Assembly (NCBI GenBank): GCA_022829145.1
Contig: CM040747.1
Location: forward strand, 37,464,052 to 37,528,051
DNA: 64,000 nucleotides
From: Albula goreensis
Taxonomy: Eukaryota; Chordata; Actinopteri; Albuliformes; Albulidae
Direction: 5' to 3'
The position numbers and the translations under genes are program-made. The notes beneath the pieces are model-generated. The model had not been told where the DNA came from. It did no database searches and saw only the letters and a list, made by a program, of their open reading frames with translations. This document shows positions 1-11,314 of the stretch, one piece after another (positions within the stretch are counted from its first letter, which is position 1; each line of letters starts with the position of its first letter).

Positions 1-603
1 GAAGACACACCAGAGTAGGGGAACTATAGAGCGTAAGGTGTTACCAACGTGAAATGAGATTAAGAGATGAAGTGAATCTATGAGTTTAAGTGAACATGTA
101 AAGACAGATAATACTAGATCCATATACATATAAACCCATCATATCAGGATAAATAATCAGGTATATCTGCTCTAAACTGTATAGGCAGCTTCACAACCTG
201 GTGCCGAGGGCCAGTCAGTTTAGATGAAATTTCAGAACTTTTTCTACATATGTTAAGATCACATAATTCTATGAGCTTATTAACAGTAATAATATCATAA
301 ATTGGGTTCCATCCTGATTGGCCATTGCACAATCACTCCTTCAAATCAGTACTTTGCTCTATCTGCTTCTCTTTCAGACATTAAACTGCTAAACTGATTC
401 TGCCACAGCTTTTTAAATCTGCATTAATGAGCTTTTTCCAACACTTATATCCTTACATAAGGGCCCTGTGTGTTGCACATCTCTCTCAGGGCCAGGTTTA
501 CTAAGGAATAGTCACAGCACAAACACATTCACTCTTTAGTGGCTTGTTTGCAGTTGCTAATACTGATACATTAATGACTTATTTACATAAAATAGTGTCT
601 TAC

Positions 604-844
604 TCTTCTGCTCATCTCTCTCCAGTGAGTCAGCGAGATCCATCGTCTTCATTTTCCTCAGGATGTGGAGTGTGAACTTCAGAGATCTCTCACTGCCACA
701 GGTCTCCAGCATCTTCTCAACTACATGCAGGGCCTCAAGGTCCTCCTGTTGTCTCTCAGAGCATTGTGGGTAATACTGACTCAGATGGCTCTGAAACTGT
801 TTCAACTCCTCCTTCTTCAACTTCATCAGAGTGTGTTGGAGAGA
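604..844 (-). CDS. Pyrin-like (PYD) exon of an NLR gene, left copy
   Basis: This 241-bp exon encodes a death-fold domain of the pyrin type, the adaptor-binding domain found before FISNA-NACHT in fish NLR receptors. The open frame shows the helical pattern LMKLKKEELKQFQSHL followed by an acidic second half ending in LADSLERDEQ. The acceptor reads tttatttcag at 850-845 and the donor is AAGA|GTAAGA at 603. It starts in phase 0 and leaves one base, which fits the two-base start of the FISNA-NACHT exon in the sister copy. The exon is nearly identical to 11074-11314. Its NACHT exon would lie beyond the left edge. The domain call rests on pattern recognition of the helix motifs. Confidence 0.72.
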
Positions 845-1065
845 CTGAAATAAACACATGAACAGGAGTGCTGTATCAGAGTGTCTGAAATAAACACATG
901 AAGAGGTGTGCTGTATCAGAGAGACTGAAATAAACACATGAACAGGAGTGCTGTATCAGAGTGTCTGAAATAAACACATGAAGAGTTGTGCTGTATCTGA
1001 GTGACTGAAATAAACACATGAAGAGGTGTGCTGTACCAGAGAAGCTGAAATAATCACATGAAGAA
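845..1065. repeat. 40-bp minisatellite beside the pyrin-like exon
   Basis: About five imperfect 40-bp units (gagactgaaataaacacatg plus a variable half) abut the exon. On the minus strand each unit contains a pyrimidine-rich stretch and CAG equivalent to the exon's own acceptor. The later units are degraded. Confidence 0.85.
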
Positions 1066-1326
1066 GTGTAATTGAATTCTTTTGTGAATCTGGATAAATA
1101 GACTGCTGCATATCATTATGCAAGACAAACTGTGCTCGCCATGTCCGCTGCAGATTCTCAGGTTCCCAAATGCTCGCCATTTTTCAGTCCCAGGAATTTT
1201 TTATGCCCCAGAAAAGGCTGAAGTAACATTTAAATGCTTATGATAAAAGGGATGAATCTGGTCCTGGATGATTGGCTGAAACCACATTCCAGCTCTGTGT
1301 TTATTCTTGTGTTGTGCTCCAAACGA

Positions 1327-1620
1327 GGAGTGTGTTCCCTGCAACCTACACCCTGTAAGTGTGTTCCCTGCATTACACCCTGTGAGTGCGTTCCCTGCAC
1401 CCTACACCATGTGAGAGTGGCCCCTGCACCCTACAGCCTTGGTGTTCCCTGCTCTCTACACCCTGTGAGTGTGTTCCCTGCACCCTACACCCTGTGAGTG
1501 TGTTCCCTGCACCCTATACCCTGTGAGTGTGTTCCCTGCACCCTACACCCTGTGAGTGTGTTCCCTGCACCCTACACCATGTGAGTGTGTTCCCTGCACC
1601 CTACACCCTGTGCTTCTGTC
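1327..1620. repeat. 29-bp minisatellite
   Basis: Roughly ten units built on gtgtgttccctgcaccctac recur every 29 bp, with some degenerate members. The array lies in the intron between the linker and pyrin-like exons. The same array occurs at 12299-12510 in the duplicated copy. Open frames through it are by-products of the repeat. Confidence 0.85.
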
Positions 1621-1879
1621 CCTTGCTCTCTAAACCCTGCACTAGTAGAGAGTGTTGTATGTGTGTAACTGTAATCTACTGTAATCTGTATGAAATTGTG
1701 ATTCATTAGAATTAGGGGTTTTTAGCAGAGCACTTCCTTTGAATGTGTGCAATTACACCACATCAGAATGAGAGGTTAGTCATTCTAATAGTTATGAGCA
1801 TGAAAAAAGAGTTGATATAAAGAATATTCTCCAAGCCAAACCCCATGATGATTAATATATAGATAAAGAGATATCACAC

Positions 1880-1967
1880 CTTTTTTGTGAGATTTACAGC
1901 CATACACTGCTCTCTCCCCTCTGGACTCTTCTGTCCCAGACAGCTGGACTCTGCTGATTGCTGGACC
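1880..1967 (-). CDS. NLR N-terminal linker exon, left copy
   Basis: This 88-bp exon sits between acceptor ctctttgcag and donor AAG|GTGTGA. It reads VQQSAESSCLGQKSPE and continues to end in NLTKK. It begins with one base and ends in phase 0, so it joins a cassette exon upstream (two bases left) to the pyrin-like exon downstream (phase 0). It resembles a worn member of the serine-rich repeats (SPVPSCVSMKSD type) before the effector domain of fish NLRs. Its sister is 12826-12913. No independent function can be assigned. Confidence 0.6.
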
Positions 1968-2093
1968 CTGCAAAGAGGTTTGTGAGGAATCAGAGATCCA
2001 ACAGAAAGAAACAGTGAATTAAGAAAAAAGAGTGCATTAAAATGTTCAAGCTCAATCATTAGACCTCTGTCTTGTAAAAACCAGGTACACCCA

Positions 2094-2146
2094 TGCAGGG
2101 GTGGGGGGTTTGTGGGGCTGGGGTGTTTGGGGGTAGGTTGGGTCAC
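2094..2146 (+). other. G-rich tract, candidate G-quadruplex
   Basis: The plus strand carries at least five runs of three to six G within about 50 bases (ggggtggggggtttgtgggg and onward). The same tract is kept at about 13062-13112 in the duplicated copy. It lies in an intron. G-quadruplex formation is inferred from the pattern only. Confidence 0.5.
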
Positions 2147-2953
2147 TCATACTTATATCAAACAGTGAACCTGTGGGTAAAACATACCTAACCATATAAT
2201 TAACCAATGAAATAGCCTTTGGGCCGTGAAACAAAAGTTGATAACTGTTCAAGAAATTTTAACTTCCTTATCATGAGACTTGATTACACATGCCTCTAAT
2301 TTAACTGTATCTTCAAGCGCTAGATAACACGATTTAAACCTTTCAAGAAACATCATCACCAATGCACCCTCTCTCAACAGCATGGGAAAAGACCCTCACA
2401 CCAGAGTCTGGGTCCCGAATGTTAAAGGTTATCAAAATGACATCCCAAGTGTTTGATAACTGCTCTGTTTTATAATTGTGAATGACAAATTCTGTGTATA
2501 ATGCTTATCATATTGCTTATGTTAGTACCTTTACACTGTGACATTCTGGTCCTGTGGTTTAGGCAGAGCTTGTTCTTCGTGCTAAGATAAAGGCAGCTGA
2601 AGTTGTTGATATGTTACGCCTAACAGAGACATATGGACAGAGCCTTTTTGAGAAAAGAATGGGATTGGCTCTTTGTCCACTGAAGGCACCTCCTCACGTA
2701 AACACATCAAAGGTGATTCTCTGGGCAGATCCCAAAACAGCCACGTCAGCTAATTTTATCATTCCCATTATAAGGTGGTGTACAGTCTTAGTTCCTTCAA
2801 CATTGTACTTGTCCTGCTGTGAGAACTGTTCCCTCTGCACAAAGCTCCTGTTAAAAAAAAACCCCAGCTGTGACCCTGCCCCACCTACACCAGACTGTGT
2901 CCAGTGAGAGTGAGGTACAATGAAAAGGTAGTGTAAATAATATCCAATTTACT

Positions 2954-2980
2954 TTCGTTCAGCTCTGCATTCCCCTGAAG
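2954..2980 (-). pseudogene. Remnant of a type-B NLR cassette exon
   Basis: Only the last roughly 27 bases of a type-B cassette (compare 17218-17328) remain. They carry the same four-base loss at the splice donor seen at about 13986. The rest of the exon is missing, so homology between this segment and the 10.6-14 kb copy ends here. Confidence 0.55.
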
Positions 2981-2984
2981 AAGC

Positions 2985-5290
2985 CTGAGTCTCCCCAGCC
3001 TTATGGAAACTAAGGAGTGTATGGTGGAGGCAGTGACACTAACAAACCAGTTTTCCAGGACCAAGTGGTCCTAAAATGGCACCCTGTTTTACTGTGTGAC
3101 AAAACACAGAACCCTGCAGGACAGAAAGATGTCGTACACCTTCTCTAGTGTGTGCAGGAGAGAGCCACCTGCCCCTGAGCAAGCCGATGCAGGGCTCCTC
3201 CACAGGGTTTAACTGTGATGTTGTTATACTGTATAAGTAAATACAAGATATGTTCCAATATTAGTCTCTACAATGTATAAAAGAGAGGTAGATTAGCAGT
3301 AAAGCTAATAGCTGCAAGATCCTTTATACCATGTTCCTGTGTTTTATGTGGTTTCATCACTGGCAACAGCAAACACTATTCTGACATTTACTACTCTGTG
3401 GCACTGTATTAGCAACTGCTGCAAGTGCACGAATAAATAGCACAGAACTAGAATAGCTAACTAACATTATACGAATATGAAACTATTTAGCATGAAACTA
3501 ACATGTAGCATTTTTGAGAGAGTAGCAGAGTTGAGAGAGCATAGGATACTGGTTGTGTTCTCTATTGTTTGGACTAAACGAGCCACGATAATATCATCAA
3601 TAGTGTTAATGTGCTTGTGTGGATATGTATGGTGTGTGTAAGACATGAAATACATTGATGGCTTTGCTCATAATGCCACAACCCCATTTCATGATTAGGA
3701 GTTCTTAAAGGAACTCTTTCCTGCCCATGCCTCATCCAACAGGGAGTGAGGGTGTTTTCTCAAATGATGTTCTCAGCCCCACGCTGTGAACCTTTTGTCC
3801 ATGCATGTGGCTCCTCCAATTTGCTGCCCAGTTTGCCAGTAGAGGGCACTACAGAGCAATGAGACAGATCATTTTACTGGTTTACAGTCTATTTTTACCT
3901 GTTTAGGCTGTGCTAACATTGCCTCATCAAAGTGAACCTCCAGTCATTGTAGCATGGGGTGTTGAACATTTTAAATAAACTGATAATATAGGGAAGTGTC
4001 TCAAAATGCAGGTGATGATTAAAACAGGGCAGTCAGGAGAAAAGAGTAAGATCTCCAAAACTCCAGCTATGAGTGGAGCTTCTGGAGTGATAAAGGTTGC
4101 TCATATTTATAGCAAATATCCCAGCAGTGTCTGGGGAAACAGACATGTGTCACAGACAAAATTGGTCAATTATTTTTGTGGAATCAGGTACAAACAACTG
4201 ACTTAAAAATACTTCCTTTCAGGAAAATAAAACTTTTTATCAAGCCATATTACAAAATTGGAGACAGCGTAAGACCATGGCTTAATCTGTACCAGCAGAT
4301 AGCTGGCTTACGCTGTATATGGCAAATGTAGTTGTTACTAACTTGAAGACCACATACTTGACTCTAGAAAACTGTCAGATATCTCTCTTCATATTCTGCA
4401 GTACTTGGAAATGTCTCACACAAACCAAGTTAGCAATGTGGCTAGCTAAACTTGTGTCATAAACTCCTGGGCTCTATTTACACCCTCAGTGTTTGGAGAA
4501 AGGACACAAAAACTATGAGAGATGTGAACAATTTGTCAATTCGTCAATTGTCGGTCGACAGTTAAGCGGGCGAAAATCAGTTTTTATTAGGTTTTTTTAT
4601 TTGCTTAAGTTAAATATGTGGGTCAATGACAATATTGTTGTTGTCATGGTTACTTTTTATTTGCCTACTCCATTGTTTTTTATCTGTGTAAGTTAAAATG
4701 TGGATGGATATTTAGGCTATTTTGCAAAAACAAACTTCTTGTTTCATTAAGTTGAGTCTCTTATTAATCAGTCATTTGAAACATGTTAACTTGGGGGTTT
4801 GAGGTTCCGTTAAGCTGGGCAGTGAGCGAAGAAATGGAAAAACATTTTCATCTTGTGATCTGTGCTGATCACATGGCTTACTTTTGTCATGATGCTACAT
4901 CATAGAATTTAAAAAAAAGATTTGTCTGTTATGTGTCATCAGCATCAGCTAGATGACAGGCAGAAATGCATGTCATTATCATACCTAGAAGCTACAGGGC
5001 TTAGGTCTACTGACGATAGGTCTACTCCAGGCTTCAAACTGAGCCAGCCCAAACAGGACCTCACAAAAACAGAAGGTGTGGGTCACTTGAATCGATCTAA
5101 CATGCTGAAGGAGGGAGTGAGGTATGATGCCACTGGATTCAAGCAGGCTGGGTCACAGCTAAAACATTTTCAGTAAACCACAAACAACCATCTACAACCA
5201 TCCTGAGATGATGGTAAATTTCCACCATCCTGAGAAAGTCTTAACATCATCCTCTTCCTGCAGCTCTAAGACAGCTGGGTACAGGTGACC
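2985..5290. other. Non-coding interval, no recognised feature
   Basis: I see no exon with a credible frame and splice sites, no RNA gene and no recognisable transposon in this 2.3 kb. The short open frames have no family resemblance. It separates the left NLR copy from the 3' end of the next one. Confidence 0.5.
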
Positions 5291-5299
5291 GTGCGTTCG

Positions 5300-6018
5300 T
5301 TGAATTCGAAGAGCTTCCAGTTAACCTCATCCTTTTTAGCTCTAACTCACAGCAAATGGAGACAAAGCTTCCAGTTAATCTCATCCTCTTACTGCAGCTC
5401 TAACTCACAGCACATGGAGACTGAGCTTCCAGTTAACCTCATCCTCTTACTGCAGCTCTAACTCACAGCACATGGAGACAGAGCTTCCAGTTAATCTCAT
5501 CCTCTTACTGCAGCTCTAACTCACAGCACATGGAGACAGAGCTTCCAGTTAATCTCATCCTCTTACTGCAGCTCTAACTCACAGCACATGGAGACAGAGC
5601 TTCCAGTTAACCTCATCCTCTTACTGCAGCTCTAACTCACAGCACATGGAGACTGAGCTTCCAGTTAATCTCATCCTCTTACTGCAGCTCTAACTCACAG
5701 CACATGGACACAGAGCTTCCAGTTAACCTCATCCTCTTACTGCAGCTCTAATTCACAGCACATGGAGACTGAGCTTCCAGTTAATCTCATCCTCTTACTG
5801 CAGCTCTAACTCACAGCACATGGAGACAGAGCTTCCAGTTAACCTCATCCTCTTACTGCAGCTCTAACTCACAGCACATGGAGACTGAGCTTCCAGTTAA
5901 TCTCATCCTCTTACTGCAGCTCTAACTCACAGCACATGGAGACTGAGCTTCCAGTTAATCTCATCCTCTTACTGCAGCTCTAACTCACAGCACATGGAGA
6001 CTGAGCTTCCAGTTAATC
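5300..6018. repeat. 58-bp minisatellite array
   Basis: About twelve units of 58 bp built on gcttccagttaacctcatcc and actgcagctctaactcacag. Members vary at a few positions. The same family recurs within the NLR introns at 14.1, 15.3, 16.1-16.6, 17.3-17.6, 18.2-19.0, 19.7-20.0 and 20.7-21.0 kb, so it is specific to this gene cluster within the window. Confidence 0.9.
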
Positions 6019-6460
6019 AGTTCCAATAGGGTTGTGGTCAGGGGAGGATGGGGGCCACACCATGAGTTTCTCCTTTTATGCCCATAGCAGCCAATGATGC
6101 AGAGGTATTCCTAGCAGCATGAGATGGTGAATTGTCATGCATGAAGATGATTTTGTTACGGAAAGCACGGTTCTTCTTTTTGTACCATGGAAGAAAGTGG
6201 TCACGTTTGAAAAGCCTGTTGCTTTTTTGGTCACTGATTCGGGGGTATTTACAAAAGAGTGGAGTCCATTTGTCCCTCTCAGGCCGTGTCTGGGTGCATG
6301 GCAAGGTACCATAAAAGAAGGGAGCAGGGTAAATAACTATAAAATACATGTTGCTGTCTCGACACCAGTCTATGGATAGAACACACACACACTCACAAAA
6401 TCCCACTTTCACACTGAACTTCAATACAAGATAATTCTGGTAAGGAAACACAAAGCTGAC
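6019..6460 (-). mobile_element. Tc1/mariner transposase fragment
   Basis: Minus-strand frames contain IIFMHDNSPSHAARNTSASL and the following AAMGIKGE, the segment around the second catalytic aspartate of Tc1-like DDE transposases. The upstream part is out of frame, with stop codons. Both ends are truncated: one abuts the 58-bp array, the other runs into the LRR unit. A related copy in inverted orientation lies at 62216-62520. Confidence 0.75.
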
Positions 6461-6660
6461 AACCGAAGACTCATGGGGTTTTATCCTGCTTTACTTTTCT
6501 GTGATAGAGCAGTAAGAAGAGAAGGATGGGACCAATGTGGACAAAGGAAGGAAGGCTAGGGAGAGAGAAGAAAATTGAGAGAAGGAGCTGTTTAATGTTT
6601 CTCTGTATGGAGCCATTATCACTATTTACTAAAAGTCACCAAGTACACAGCACTACTCAC

Positions 6661-6834
6661 CCCAGTGTCTGTTGTTTACAGTTTGGACTCTTCAGTCCAG
6701 CACAGAGCAGGTTCACTCCTGAATCTCCCAGGTTATTGTAGCTGAGGTCCAGCTCTCTCACGGGTGAGTTTGATGACTGGAGAGCTGAGGCCACAATTTC
6801 ACAGGACTCCTCTGTAATACCACAGCTGCTGAGT
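6661..6834 (-). CDS. NLR leucine-rich repeat exon (174 bp)
   Basis: This 174-bp exon has acceptor tctttcag and donor CTGGG|GTGAGT. It starts with one base and ends with two, so it can be duplicated or skipped without changing the frame. It encodes [20 protein letters not shown] and then [20 protein letters not shown], the ribonuclease-inhibitor type LRR of NLR proteins, which forms the ligand-sensing or autoinhibitory face. It follows the FISNA-NACHT exon in matching phase. If unspliced, a TGA stop follows at once. A K-to-Q-like change (NCKQQTLG) separates it from the 50-54 kb copies. Confidence 0.82.
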
Positions 6835-7550
6835 CTGAAAGAAAGAGGTGATGCGTTAATATTTAACATTTAATATTTTTAATGTAGTATTTATAGTTCT
6901 CACTGAAAAAGTCATACTGAGGAATGTAAGATCGACAATGCTCTGAGGAAGATGTCTGTGCTACACTCTCCAACTGCAGCACTGCAACACCTGAGAATAA
7001 GATGTCCTGCTCAAGTCTGACAGTTCTACAGCTGTGCTTCTGACCCAAATAGCCCCTTTTAATCTACTCAGTTCTGTCAGAATTGGGACTATTGGCCCAG
7101 CTACCTCTTCCACAGTCTTTTTCAGGCTCACTCTGGGCTTTAAGCCTCACTCATGGCCCTACTCATGCCCCTGAGCCAAGTGTGGACAGCAGGACTAAGG
7201 ATGGAGTTATCAGATCCTTTTATACTGTATTTCATGATTAAAGCAAATTCCAGCCTTTAGAGTGGATAGTGAGTTAGCTTGACAAGTTGTGAGAAGTTTG
7301 TATTTCCTTCTAATGAGAGTAAAAAAGCAAACATTATCACACAGCTAAAGGTTCACAGGAGTAGCCACAGGAAGGCAAGGGGGTTTTTAGTTCACATCTG
7401 ATCAGCAGTGCAACGTTTCTGTTCTGATGGTGATCATTTCTCAATGACCTGTGACCAAACGTTTTGATAGTTATTGGTTTTCTGAATTTTACCAAAAAAA
7501 CCCCAACGTAGGAACACCAATGTCAAAACAGTGCACATCATTGAGCCATC

Positions 7551-8144
7551 TGTCATGATTGCAGGTGCTATCTTGGGTTTTATTATTTGTTTCATGCTTT
7601 CTCGCCTGTACTATCATCAGAAAGCTAACAATGTTCTTTTGGTTATCGGCTGATTGCCAGGTGTGGCCAATTAGTAATTGGTTTTAGGTGTGTGAGCTCT
7701 TTATATTACCCAGGGCTTCAGCATCTCTTTGCGTGAGTGCTGTCTATACACTTCGCCGGCTTTGGAAGAGATTTTGTCCTCTGCTTAGTATGCCTGGAGT
7801 GTAAGTATAATGTAGGAATCTTTACGAAGTTCTTTATTTTCTTTTTTTTGCGGGATTGATCCATGTTCCCCCGCCGAAGAATTTGGTGCTGAAGTATCTG
7901 CGTGGTTAGCTCTTTATATATTAAGAGCTGTTAGGTTTCCACTCCTGAAGTCTTAGTTTCTTTTTATTTATCTTAGAGTTGGGGTTCTCCCGCAGGAGTG
8001 TATTTTTGTTTTGTTTTAGGGATTTGTTCCCTCTGATCTGTCTCCTTCGAGACCTTAGTGGTTGGGGAATTCGTTCCTTAGCTTTTCGTCTGAGTATTGT
8101 GCACACTAAGGGGTCCCATCATCATCATCAGTCCTTACATGACA
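7551..8144 (+). mobile_element. Gypsy-like long terminal repeat, 5' copy
   Basis: The segment begins TGTCATG and ends CATGACA, exact inverted termini, 594 bp apart. A TATA-like ctttatatta lies near 7700. It interrupts the LRR unit just after a conserved gagccatc. It is followed at once by a Gypsy-type gag start. No matching 3' LTR is present. The boundaries are by eye. Confidence 0.6.
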
Positions 8145-8158
8145 CTAACACCAAACAC

Positions 8159-8536
8159 ATGGATCCCGCACATCTTCCAGGCGATCAAGCTAGGGTGGCC
8201 AGCCACGAAAGTGGGTTGGTGGAAGTCAGTAGAATTCAGGCAGACTTCCACAAACGTTTATCAGGTCAGGAAAATAACATGGTCTTGTTAATGAACCAAA
8301 TCGAACGTCTCACCAAAAATGTGAATAGTCTTTTACTACAGTTGGCACAAGCACCTAACCCAGTTCCACCCCCAACGCCCCGCTTACCTAATATGGCCCC
8401 TTATGAAATGCCATTAGCCGAACCTAAACGGGAACCTAAGTTGCAACTCCCTAACCGGTATTATGGTCAGCCTGATAAGTGCCGTCACTTTCTGGCTCAG
8501 TGTGAGATTTTTTTTAAGGCACAACCGTCTCGATAG
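8159..8536 (+). pseudogene. Ty3/Gypsy gag fragment
   Basis: The frame starts MDPAHLPGDQARVASHESGL fourteen bases after the LTR. After a proline-rich stretch it reaches LPNRYYGQPDKCRHFLAQCE, the conserved start of the capsid region of fish Gypsy Gag (usual form: P-x-R-Y-x-G-x-P-x-x-C-R-x-F-L-x-Q-C). It ends after 125 residues at a stop, where element sequence also ends; the rest of gag and all of pol are missing. It lies antisense in the intron between the NACHT and LRR exons. It cannot be functional as it stands. Confidence 0.72.
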
Positions 8537-8726
8537 AGAACGGAAGATTCAAAATAGAACAGAAATATTACCTTCTGAAATATTATTTATTAACATTTTC
8601 TAAAGGTTCTTTTGATCATGATATAGGTGAGCTATGTTCATGCACTTTATTCTCACACAATTATAAACTGTTTATGCAAATATCAGTGTCTATCATCTGC
8701 ATTATGAATGATGTAACAGTACTCAC

Positions 8727-10515
8727 TTGGCCTTCCTGCAGTTCCTCACGACTGGTACCAGTCTCTGCTGACCTGCTGCTGATGTGTTGTACGTCTTCAA
8801 GTCAAACTCATCCAGGACCTCCTCTGACATCAGTAACACAAAGGCCAGAGCTGAGCATTGGTGTGGTTCCAGCTCTTCATCAGAAAGTCTTCCTGATCTC
8901 AGGGAAGTCTGGATTTCCTCCACGAGAGAGTTGTCATTCAGTTCATTCAGACAGTGGAACAGATTGATGGTCCTCTCTGCTGAAGACTCTTCTCTGATCT
9001 CCTGCTGAATGTACTGGACTGTTTCTTTAATGCTCTCTGATCTGCTTCCTCTCTGCTTCAGTACGTCTCCTAAGAGAGTCTGAGTGGAGTCCAGTGAGAG
9101 GCCCAGAAGGAATCGGAGGAAAAGGTCCAGGTGTCCATTCTTACTCTGTAAGGCCTGATCCACTGCACTCCTGTGTAACTCAGACAGCTGCATTCTGTCA
9201 CCCTCAGGTTTTGACTCTTCTGGTCTGAGTGCATTTCTGTTCTCATTTACATACAATTGAAACACAAACAAGGCAGCCAGAAACTCCTGAATGCTCAGAT
9301 GCACAAAGCAGTAGACTTTCTCCTGATGCAACCCAGACTCCACTTTAAAGATTTCTGTGCACACCCCAGAGTACACTGAAGCGTCACTGACATCAATGCC
9401 ACTCTCTCTCAGGTCCTCTTCATAGAATATCAGATTGCTCTTTTCCAGCTGTAGAAAAGCCAGCTTCCCCAGTTTCACAATCATTTCTGCATCTGATGCT
9501 GAGATCTTCTTTGGGTTTGTCTCATTGGTGCCATGATACTTCTGATTCTTCACATTGGTCTGAATGAGCAGGAAGTGTGTGTACATTTCAGTCAGAGTTC
9601 TGGGCAGTTCTCCACTGTCTGCTTTACCCAACAATGTCTCCAGAACTGTAGCAGAAATCCAGCAGAAGACTGGAATGTGACACATGATGTAGAGACTCCT
9701 GGATGACTTTATGTGTGAGATAATTCTGCTGGCCAGGTTCTGATCTCTGATTCTTTTCCTGAAGTACTCCTCCTTCTGTGGGTCACTGAATCCTCGTATC
9801 TCTGTCACCTGGTCGACACACTCAGGAGGGATCTGATTGGCTGCTGCTGGTCGGGTGGTGATCCAGAGGAGTGCAGAGGGAAGCAGATTCCCCTTAATGA
9901 GGTTGGTCAGCAGCACGTCCACTGATGCTGACTCTGTTACATCCCAGCAGATTTCATTGTTGTGGAAATCTAGAGGAAGTCGACACTCATCCAGACCATC
10001 AAAGATGAACACAACTTTGACTTCATCATGTTCTACACTTTCAATCTCTTTCACATCTGGAAAGTAGTGCTGGAGGAGTTGCATCAGACTGAATTCTCTC
10101 TCCTTCTTCAAGTTCAGGTCTCGGAAGGGAAGAGTGAAGATTAAATTAATATCCTGCTTGGCTTTTCCTTCTGCCCAGTCCAGAATGAAGTTCTGCACAG
10201 AGACAGTTTTCCCAATGCCTGCGATGCCCTTTGTAAGCACAGTTCTGATGTGTTTCTCCTGTCCAGGTAAAGGTTTAAAGATGTGATTGCAGAGGATTGC
10301 AGTCTCCGGTGTGGTTTGTCTCTTGGATGCTGCCTCAATCTGTCTGACCTCATGTTCATTATTGACCCCCCCACCTCCTCCCTCTGTGATGTAGAGCTCT
10401 GTATAGATCTCATTGAGGAGGGTTGGGTGGCCCTGCTGTACCAAACCTTCAAATATGCGTTCAAACTTCTTCTTCAGATCAGATTTCAGTGTCTGTTGGG
10501 CTCTTGTGAGTTTTT
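8727..10515 (-). CDS. FISNA-NACHT exon of a fish NLR
   Basis: This 1789-bp exon encodes the fish-specific NACHT-associated domain and the NACHT nucleoside-triphosphatase that drives NLR oligomerisation. The frame opens [20 protein letters not shown] and continues with [15 protein letters not shown], the FISNA signature. Counting from the first full codon, Walker A GIAGIGKT is at about residues 96-103, Walker [12 protein letters not shown] at about 168-178 and the sensor-1 region ITTRPAAA at about 217-224. The winged-helix and NACHT-associated helical regions follow ([15 protein letters not shown]). The acceptor is cttctcag|AA and the donor AA|GTGAGT. It starts with two bases and ends with two, matching both neighbours. 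The full length is open without frameshift, so the core looks intact. A glycine run EGGGGG follows FISNA. Confidence 0.92.
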
Positions 10516-11073
10516 CTGAGAAGAGGAAATATGACAGATAATTTACTTACATTTTAAAAAATAACAATGTACAGACAGATAATACTTAATCCATATACAT
10601 ATAAACCCATCATATCAGGATAAATAATCAGGTATATCTGCTCTAAACTGTATAGGCAGCATCACAACCTGGTGCAGAGGGCCACTTAGTTTAGATGAAA
10701 TTTCAGAACGTTTTCTATATATGTTAAGATCACACAATTCTATGAGCTTATTTATGGTAATAATATCATAAATTGGGTTTCATACTGATTGGCCAGTGCA
10801 CGGTCACTCCTTCAAATCTGCACTTTGCTCTGTGGGGTTCTCTTTCAGACATTAAACTGCTAAACTGATTCTTCCACAGCTTTTTAAATCTGCATTAATG
10901 AGCTTTTTCCAACATTTATATCCTTACATAAGGGCCTGTGTGTTGCACATCTCTCTCAGGGCCAGGTTTACTCAGGAATAGTCACAGAACAAACACATTC
11001 ACTCTTTAGTGGCTTGTTTGCAGTTGCTAATACGGATATATTCATGACTGATTTACACAAAAAAGTGTCTTAC
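10516..11073. other. Intron between pyrin-like and FISNA-NACHT exons
   Basis: Ordinary AT-rich intron. From about 10565 it matches the left edge of the window (about 95-600), which marks one boundary of the segmental duplication. No other feature was seen. Confidence 0.6.
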
Positions 11074-11314
11074 TCTTCTGCTCATCTCTCTCCAGTGAGT
11101 CAACGAGATCCATCTTCTTCATTTTCCTCAGGATGTGGAGTGTGATCTTCAGAGATCTCTCACTGCCACAGGTCTCCAGCATCTTCTCAACTACATGCAG
11201 GGCCTCAAGGTCCTCCTGTTGTCTCTCAGAGCATTGTGGGTAATACTGACTCAGATGGCTCTGAAACTGTTTCAACTCCTCCTTCTTCAACTTCATCAGA
11301 GTGTGTTGGAGAGA
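11074..11314 (-). CDS. Pyrin-like (PYD) exon of the main NLR gene
   Basis: This 241-bp exon has acceptor tttatttcag|TCTCTC and donor AAGA|GTAAGA. It encodes SLQHTLMKLKKEELKQFQSH and later HILRKMKKMDLVDSLERDEQ, the amphipathic helices of a pyrin-type death fold. It begins in phase 0 after the linker exon and leaves one base, which the two-base start of the FISNA-NACHT exon completes. In fish NLRs such a domain recruits adaptors such as ASC; that role is inferred from the family. It differs from the 604-844 copy at only a few bases. The 16-unit acceptor-bearing minisatellite directly upstream is unusual. Confidence 0.78.

Noticed and set aside
1234-1709. Cys/Pro-rich frames over the 29-bp repeats
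   Set aside because: Repeat artefact in an intron; the duplicated copy does not preserve the same frame length.
5300-6018. 58-bp array considered as a CRISPR or tRNA-like cluster
   Set aside because: Units are contiguous without spacers, and no cloverleaf pattern is visible.
9837-10067. Plus-strand frames inside the FISNA-NACHT exon
   Set aside because: Antisense shadows of a well-supported exon.
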